Below the pieces are notes generated by a model. The model was given only the letters and a program-made list of their open reading frames with translations, ran no database searches and had not been told where the DNA came from. From JBHYGK01 sp051859045 (lineage in GTDB: Bacteria > Pseudomonadota > Gammaproteobacteria > Xanthomonadales > Xanthomonadaceae): 47,080 nucleotides of DNA. The DNA lies in NCBI GenBank assembly GCA_051859045.1, contig JBHYGK010000019.1, positions 1-47,080 of the forward strand. Reading direction: 5' to 3'. The position numbers were made by a program, and so were the translations under genes. Of the stretch, positions 43,067 through 47,080 are shown piece by piece. The first letter of the stretch is position 1; every line of letters begins with the position of its first letter.

Positions 43067-43890
43067 GCCTCGACATCGCCACGGCGCCCGCGCCCGAGCT
43101 GCGCGTCAGCCTCGTCCAGGGCGACACCCGCTGGCACGACCCGGCCGGCAACCGCGCCTACTACGGCGCGCTGGCCCGCGGCCTCGCCGGCGCCACCGAC
43201 CTCATCGTGCTGCCCGAGACCTTCACCTCGGGCTTCAGCAACGACGCGCTCGAGCGCGCCGAGGGCATGGACGGCCCGACGCTCCCGTGGCTGCGCGCGC
43301 TGGCCGCCGAGACCGGCGCGGTGGTGACCGGCTCCATGCAGTGCCGCTCGCCCGAGGGGGTGTTCAACCGGCTGCTCTGGGCCACGCCCGACGGCGCGCT
43401 GGCGCACTACGACAAGCGCCACCTGTTCCGGATGGCCGGCGAGCACGAGCGCTACGCGGCCGGCCGCGAGCGCGCCACGTTCGCGCTGCGCGGCTGGCGG
43501 GTGTGCCCGCTGGTCTGCTACGACCTGCGCTTCCCGGTGTTCGCGCGCAACCGCTTCGGCGTCGAGGCCGAGGGCCGCTTCGACTACGACCTGCTGGTGC
43601 TGGTGGCGAACTGGCCGGCCGCGCGCCGCTACGCCTGGCAGACCCTGCTGCGCGCGCGCGCGATCGAGAACCTGGCCTACGTCGCCGCGGTCAACCGCGC
43701 CGGCAGCGACGGCAACGGCATCGCCTACGCCGGCGACAGCGGCGTGTTCGACATGCTCGGCCAGCCGATGCTGGAGTTCGGCGCGCAGGTGCAGGTGGCC
43801 ACCGCCACGCTGTCGCGCGAGGCGCTCGACGCGCACCGCGCGCGCTTCCCCGCCCAACTCGACCAGGACCGCTTCGCGCTGCTCGACTGA
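43063..43890 (+). CDS. yafV: Omega-amidase, carbon-nitrogen hydrolase family (YafV-like)
   Basis: 275 residues from a GTG start at 43063 overlapping the aminotransferase stop. The nitrilase-fold triad is Glu52 in VLPETFTSGF, Lys118 in HYDKRHLFRMAGE and Cys152 in VCYDLRFPVF. These phrases are typical of YafV/Nit2-type omega-amidases, which hydrolyse 2-oxoglutaramate or 2-oxosuccinamate and so pull glutamine-dependent transamination forward. Cytoplasmic. Further upstream in-frame starts lie inside the aminotransferase gene and are rejected. Confidence 0.88.
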   Translation: MSLDIATAPAPELRVSLVQGDTRWHDPAGNRAYYGALARGLAGATDLIVLPETFTSGFSNDALERAEGMDGPTLPWLRALAAETGAVVTGSMQCRSPEGVFNRLLWATPDGALAHYDKRHLFRMAGEHERYAAGRERATFALRGWRVCPLVCYDLRFPVFARNRFGVEAEGRFDYDLLVLVANWPAARRYAWQTLLRARAIENLAYVAAVNRAGSDGNGIAYAGDSGVFDMLGQPMLEFGAQVQVATATLSREALDAHRARFPAQLDQDRFALLD

Positions 43891-43915
43891 GCGCGCCGCG
43901 CCCGCGTCCCCCGCC

Positions 43916-44623
43916 ATGCGCCCCTCGCTGCTCGCCCTGGCCATCCAGCTCGCCGCGTTCGCTCTGGCGTTCGCGGCCTGGCGCGCCGGCGTCGGCGCGT
44001 GGTGGTGGCAGCCGATCGCGGCGGTGGCGCTGAGCATCGCGCTGCGCCAGCCGCGCTGGTGGTGGCTGATCCACGCGCTGTTCCTGCCGCTGGCGATGCT
44101 GCTGCGGCCGCTGCCGGTGCCCGGCTGGGCCTGGGGCCTGGCGCTGCTGCTGGCCTTCGGGGTGTTCGGCCGGGTCGACCGCAGCCGCGTGCCGCTGTTC
44201 CTCAGCGGGCGCGCCGCGCTCGATGCGCTGGAGCCGCTGCTGCCGGCCGAGGGCGAGCTGGTCGACCTCGGCGCCGGCGTGGGCACGGTGCTGGCGCGCT
44301 TCGGCCGGCGGCCCGGGCTGCGCGTGACCGGCGTCGAGCACGCCTGGCTGCCGTGGCTGGCCGGCTGGCTGCGGCTGCGGCTGGCGGGCAATCCGGCGCG
44401 GCTGGTGCGCGGCGCGCTCGAGGACGTCGAGCTGGGCCGCGCCGACGTGGTCTACGCCTTCCTGTCGCCGGCGATGATGCCCGCGCTGTGGGCCAAGGCC
44501 CGCGCCGGCATGCGCCCGGGCAGCCTGCTGGTGAGCCACTGCTTCGCCGTGCCCGGCGTGCCGCCGACGCGCGTGATCGAGGTGCCCGGCGGGCGCGGCC
44601 CGCTGCTGGTCTGGCGGATGTAA
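43916..44623 (+). CDS. Membrane-anchored class I SAM-dependent methyltransferase
   Basis: 235 residues. Two to four hydrophobic, Trp-rich helices (about 3-25, 28-45, 48-62, 68-84) precede a short methyltransferase-like domain with the SAM motif I VDLGAGVGTVLARFG and acidic motif II VTGVEHAW, then DVVYAFLSPAMMP and LLVSHCF. The domain is smaller than a full Rossmann methyltransferase, as in compact families. Substrate unknown. The TAA stop is the first base-run of a 15-bp tandem repeat. Confidence 0.7.
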   Translation: MRPSLLALAIQLAAFALAFAAWRAGVGAWWWQPIAAVALSIALRQPRWWWLIHALFLPLAMLLRPLPVPGWAWGLALLLAFGVFGRVDRSRVPLFLSGRAALDALEPLLPAEGELVDLGAGVGTVLARFGRRPGLRVTGVEHAWLPWLAGWLRLRLAGNPARLVRGALEDVELGRADVVYAFLSPAMMPALWAKARAGMRPGSLLVSHCFAVPGVPPTRVIEVPGGRGPLLVWRM

Positions 44624-44697
44624 CGCAGGCGGACGAAACGCAGGCGGACGAAACGCTGGCGGACGAAACGCTGGCGGACGTGACGCGGGCGGACGTG
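44623..44697 (+). repeat. Five tandem copies of a 15-bp repeat at the methyltransferase 3' end
   Basis: Units ACGC-x-GGCGGACG-xx start at 44623, 44638, 44653, 44668 and 44683; a sixth, degenerate unit begins at 44698. Variation is ordered (A/T/G at the fifth base; AA then TG at the end), so the array grew by slippage or unequal crossover. The first base is the last base of the TAA stop. The array fills the gap to the converging YidB-like gene together with the hairpin at 44707-44727. Confidence 0.92.
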
Positions 44698-44706
44698 ACG
44701 CGGGCG

Positions 44707-44727
44707 GCGCGCGGCGCCGCCGCGCGC
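44707..44727. terminator. Hairpin between convergent methyltransferase and YidB-like genes
   Basis: GCGCGCGGC, loop GCC, GCCGCGCGC: a perfect 9-bp stem directly abutting the YidB-like stop codon. Confidence 0.5.
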
Positions 44728-45180
44728 TCAGCGGCCGCGGCCGCCGAGCAGCCCGCCCAGCAGGCCCTCAAGGCCCTCGCCGAGCACGCCGCCGAGGCCC
44801 GCGCCCAGCGCGCCGGGCTCGGGCAGCCGGCCCTCGGGCGTGAGCCCGTCGATGATCCGCGGCAGCACCGCGCTGAGTTGGCCGGCCGCCTGCTGCGGAT
44901 CGATCCCCAGCTGCGCCGCGAGCGCCTGCACCTGCTCGCCGCCCAGCACCTGCTGCAGCTGCTCGGCGCTGATCGGGAGGTTCTCGCCGCGGCCGATCCA
45001 CGAGGCCACGACCTCGCCGAGCCCGGCCTGCTGGAAGGCGCCGACCAGGCCCTGCAGGCCGGCCGCCGAGTCGCCGCCGCCGGCCTGGCCGAGCAGCCCG
45101 GCGAGCACGCCGCCGAGGCCGCCGTGCGCGCCACCCTGCGCGCCCAGCAGCGATCCCGCGATCTCGTCGAACAGTCCCAT
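44728..45180 (-). CDS. YidB-like (DUF937) small protein
   Basis: 150 residues beginning MGLFDEIAGSLLG, the classic YidB start. Gly/Leu/Gln-rich segments follow (GLQGLVGAFQQAGLGEVVASW, quoted as GLQGLVGAF and GEVVASWI), then NLPISAEQLQQVLGGEQVQ, LAAQLGIDPQQAA and LPRIIDGLTPEGRLP, which is the diagnostic C-terminal stretch. Gly-Leu repeats end the protein. The family's function is not settled. Confidence 0.85.
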   Translation of the reverse strand: MGLFDEIAGSLLGAQGGAHGGLGGVLAGLLGQAGGGDSAAGLQGLVGAFQQAGLGEVVASWIGRGENLPISAEQLQQVLGGEQVQALAAQLGIDPQQAAGQLSAVLPRIIDGLTPEGRLPEPGALGAGLGGVLGEGLEGLLGGLLGGRGR

Positions 45181-45217
45181 GGCGCGCGTCCTCGTGTGGT
45201 GGTGGATGGCCGCGATG

Positions 45218-47080
45218 CTACGCCAGCCCGGCGCCCGCGGCGCGCACGCAGCGGCGCTCCAGCGCCCAGCCGAGCGCCGCGAGCAACGCCCACGCCAGCG
45301 CCCAGGGCAGGGCGGGGCCGGGCGCCGTGGGCGCCTGCGCGCGGGGGGCGCCCACCGCGTCGCGGTCGCGGTCGCCGGCGGACGGCGCGGGGCGCGGCGC
45401 GCTGGCCAGGCGCAGGGTGTCCTCGCGCCGCGCGGCGGCCTCGAGGCCCGGCGCCTCGCCGTCCGCGCGCACGTGCAGCCAGGTGGCCGCGGCGTCGCCG
45501 TCCGCCGCGTCGCGCGCATCCGCGTCATCGCGCACCAGCCGGTGCCACCCGGGCTCGGCCGGCCACCACGCGGCGCAGCCCGCGGCGTCGACGGCCAGCG
45601 GCACGCGGGCCCCCGAGGGGGCCTGCACGCCTGCGCCGGCGGCGAGGCCGCAGAGGCCGCGGCGGCGGTCGACGCCTCGGTCCTCGCCGGCGCGCACCGC
45701 CGGCGTCGCGGCCGGGCGGGCGAGGGCGGCCGCGACCTCGCTCCAGAGCCCGGCGAACGCGGCCTCGCGGCCGTGCACCTGCAGGCGGTGGCTGTCGTCG
45801 AGCCACCACAGGGCGAGCCGGCCGCGGCCGACCCCGCGCCACAGCCCGAGCGGCGCGCCGTCCTCGGCGGCCAGCAGCACCCGGGCGTCGTCGGCGCGGA
45901 CCTGCAGCGCGCGGCGGCGGAAGCCGGGCGCGGCGTCGGCCCCGGGCGCGCCCGCGCCGGCACGAGGGGATGGCGCGGCGAGCATCGTCGCGGGCAGGCG
46001 CACCTCGGCGGCGACGGCCGGATCGGCGTCGACGGCGAGGCCCAGCGCCGCCAGCGCCGCGCGATCCGCCTCGGCCAGCGGCCCGGTGATCCGCAGCAGC
46101 ACGCCCAGGCCCTCGCGCAGCGCCGCGACCAGCGCGTCGCGCTCGCCCGCCGACAGCGCCCGCCACGCGCGTTCGTCGAGCACCACCAGGTCGGCCGCGG
46201 CCAGGGCGTCGGCGTCGAGCCTCGGCGGGCCGCCCAGGTGCACGCCGCGGCTGAGGGTGATGCGCGCGTCCAGCGCGAGGCCCGCGTCCACCGCCCAGCG
46301 CCGCAGCGCGCGCAGCTCGGCGCCCGGTGCGCCCGCGAGCAGCAGCACGCGCAGCGGCGCGCCGGCCTCGACGCGCAGCGGCACCTCGACGCGCTCGCGC
46401 GGCCCGCCGTCGGCGTCGATCACCTGCAGCGCCAGCCGCGGACGGCCCTCCGCGCGCGCCAGGCCCTCCAGGACGAAGCCGCCGTCGGGCGCCAGCGCGG
46501 CCTCGGCCATCCGCGCGCCGCCCGGATCGAGCAGCGCCACGCGGCCGCCGGCGACGCCGGCCACCCGACCGTGCAGCGCGAAGCGCTGGCCGGCGACGAC
46601 GCGCGCCGGCGGATGCAGCGCCACCAGCCCGGTGGGGGCCGGCCCGAGCCTCGGCCGCAGCGCGCGGCCCGCGGCGGCGTCGAGGTCGCGCGGCGGCAGG
46701 CCGCCGCCGAGCACCTCCAGCGCGTCGGCCGCGGGATGCAGGCGCAGCGCGGTGGCGAGGTCGGGTACGCGCGGCGTGCCGGCGGGCGCGTCGGCGCCGG
46801 GGAGCGCGACGGCGAGGACGCCGCGGGCGGCGGGCGCCAGGCGGTCGGGCGTCGTCGCCGCGTCGTCGGTGTAGACGCGGAGCTGGACGGGCGCGATCGG
46901 CGCGATCGGCGGGACCAGCGCCAGCCACAGCGCCAGCAGCGCGCCCGCGTGCAGCGCCAGCAGCAGCGCGGCCGCGCCGCGGCCCAGGCGGCCGGCGCGG
47001 GCCAGCCGCCACAGCCGCCAGGCGCCGAGGGCGCCGGCCGCCAGCAGCAGCGCCGCGACGCCCGCGGGCAGGGCGGCGGG
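45218..47080 (-). CDS. Large membrane protein of unknown function (5' end outside window)
   Basis: The minus-strand frame ending at TAG 45218 stays open to the window edge, giving at least 620 residues; the true start is beyond 47080. The visible N-terminal part has two hydrophobic stretches separated by Trp/Arg pairs (ARAGRLGRGA between them). The middle is a soluble beta-rich region and then VLLLAGAPGAELRALRRWAVDAGL, resembling the glutamine-amidotransferase-like Rossmann domain of Bat-operon membrane proteins. Near the C-terminus is one more helix (ALPWALAWALLAALGWAL). The Bat-type link is inference. It is likely followed by the YidB-like gene. Confidence 0.65.
   Translation of the reverse strand, partial: PAALPAGVAALLLAAGALGAWRLWRLARAGRLGRGAAALLLALHAGALLALWLALVPPIAPIAPVQLRVYTDDAATTPDRLAPAARGVLAVALPGADAPAGTPRVPDLATALRLHPAADALEVLGGGLPPRDLDAAAGRALRPRLGPAPTGLVALHPPARVVAGQRFALHGRVAGVAGGRVALLDPGGARMAEAALAPDGGFVLEGLARAEGRPRLALQVIDADGGPRERVEVPLRVEAGAPLRVLLLAGAPGAELRALRRWAVDAGLALDARITLSRGVHLGGPPRLDADALAAADLVVLDERAWRALSAGERDALVAALREGLGVLLRITGPLAEADRAALAALGLAVDADPAVAAEVRLPATMLAAPSPRAGAGAPGADAAPGFRRRALQVRADDARVLLAAEDGAPLGLWRGVGRGRLALWWLDDSHRLQVHGREAAFAGLWSEVAAALARPAATPAVRAGEDRGVDRRRGLCGLAAGAGVQAPSGARVPLAVDAAGCAAWWPAEPGWHRLVRDDADARDAADGDAAATWLHVRADGEAPGLEAAARREDTLRLASAPRPAPSAGDRDRDAVGAPRAQAPTAPGPALPWALAWALLAALGWALERRCVRAAGAGLA

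Noticed and set aside
44623..44697. 15-bp repeats considered as a phage attachment site or integron element
   Set aside because: No integrase, no tRNA and no flanking direct repeat are nearby; the pattern is simple tandem expansion.

Overview
The window is very GC-rich (roughly three quarters G+C by eye) and almost fully coding. Several features point to a gammaproteobacterium of the Xanthomonadales/Lysobacterales type: a complete ccmABCDEFGHI cytochrome c maturation operon, a MetX-type acyltransferase of the kind that group uses as serine/homoserine O-succinyltransferase, a YbdL/YafV-like pair, and large secreted S8 proteases ending in a Cys-containing C-terminal module familiar from that group. 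The taxonomic placement is inference. No phage, IS element or CRISPR array was seen.

Region 1 (1-8.05 kb): the 3' end of a hybrid sensor kinase; a tight operon of a small membrane protein, a GNAT acetyltransferase and a membrane-anchored endonuclease/exonuclease/phosphatase protein; a small exported protein made of six 17-residue calcium-loop-like repeats; three related small membrane proteins sharing a C-terminal motif; then a LuxR-type response regulator downstream of 3-hydroxybutyrate dehydrogenase, divergent from a 3-hydroxybutyrate-oligomer hydrolase lipoprotein. The last three genes form a polyhydroxybutyrate/ketone-body breakdown unit. The regulator and the kinase fragment look like the two halves of a CrbS/CrbR (MxtR/ErdR)-type acetate/C2 control system.

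Region 2 (8.1-14.8 kb, minus strand): two tandem paralogous cassettes, each a DUF1800 gene followed by a Tat-signal DUF1501 gene and a similar terminator hairpin. Function is unknown.

Region 3 (14.9-20.3 kb): a multi-pass membrane protein of unknown function, divergent from an MsbA-like ABC exporter coupled to a YcxB-like protein; a lipoprotein with an HExxH peptidase motif; and tRNA-Leu(CAA).

Region 4 (20.3-28.5 kb, minus strand): ccmA-B-C-D-E-F-G-H-I with nearly all junctions overlapping. The MetX-type acyltransferase is coupled to the end of ccmI by a GTGA overlap.

Region 5 (28.7-41.8 kb): three very large secreted subtilisin-family (S8) proteases in tandem, with a cytoplasmic diguanylate cyclase (GGDEF plus RxxD I-site) between the first and second. 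Proteases 1 and 2 share a 179-bp perfectly identical DNA block near their 3' ends, suggesting gene conversion. Protease 2 has a degenerate serine motif.

Region 6 (41.9-47.08 kb): methionine/glutamine-type aminotransferase coupled to an omega-amidase (2-oxo acid/methionine salvage), a membrane-anchored methyltransferase whose stop codon runs into a 15-bp tandem repeat, a YidB-like protein, and a large membrane protein cut by the window end.

No single feature can be proven from sequence alone to be a new system. The best candidates are the calcium-repeat mini-protein, the duplicated DUF1800/DUF1501 cassettes, and the protease-diguanylate cyclase island.
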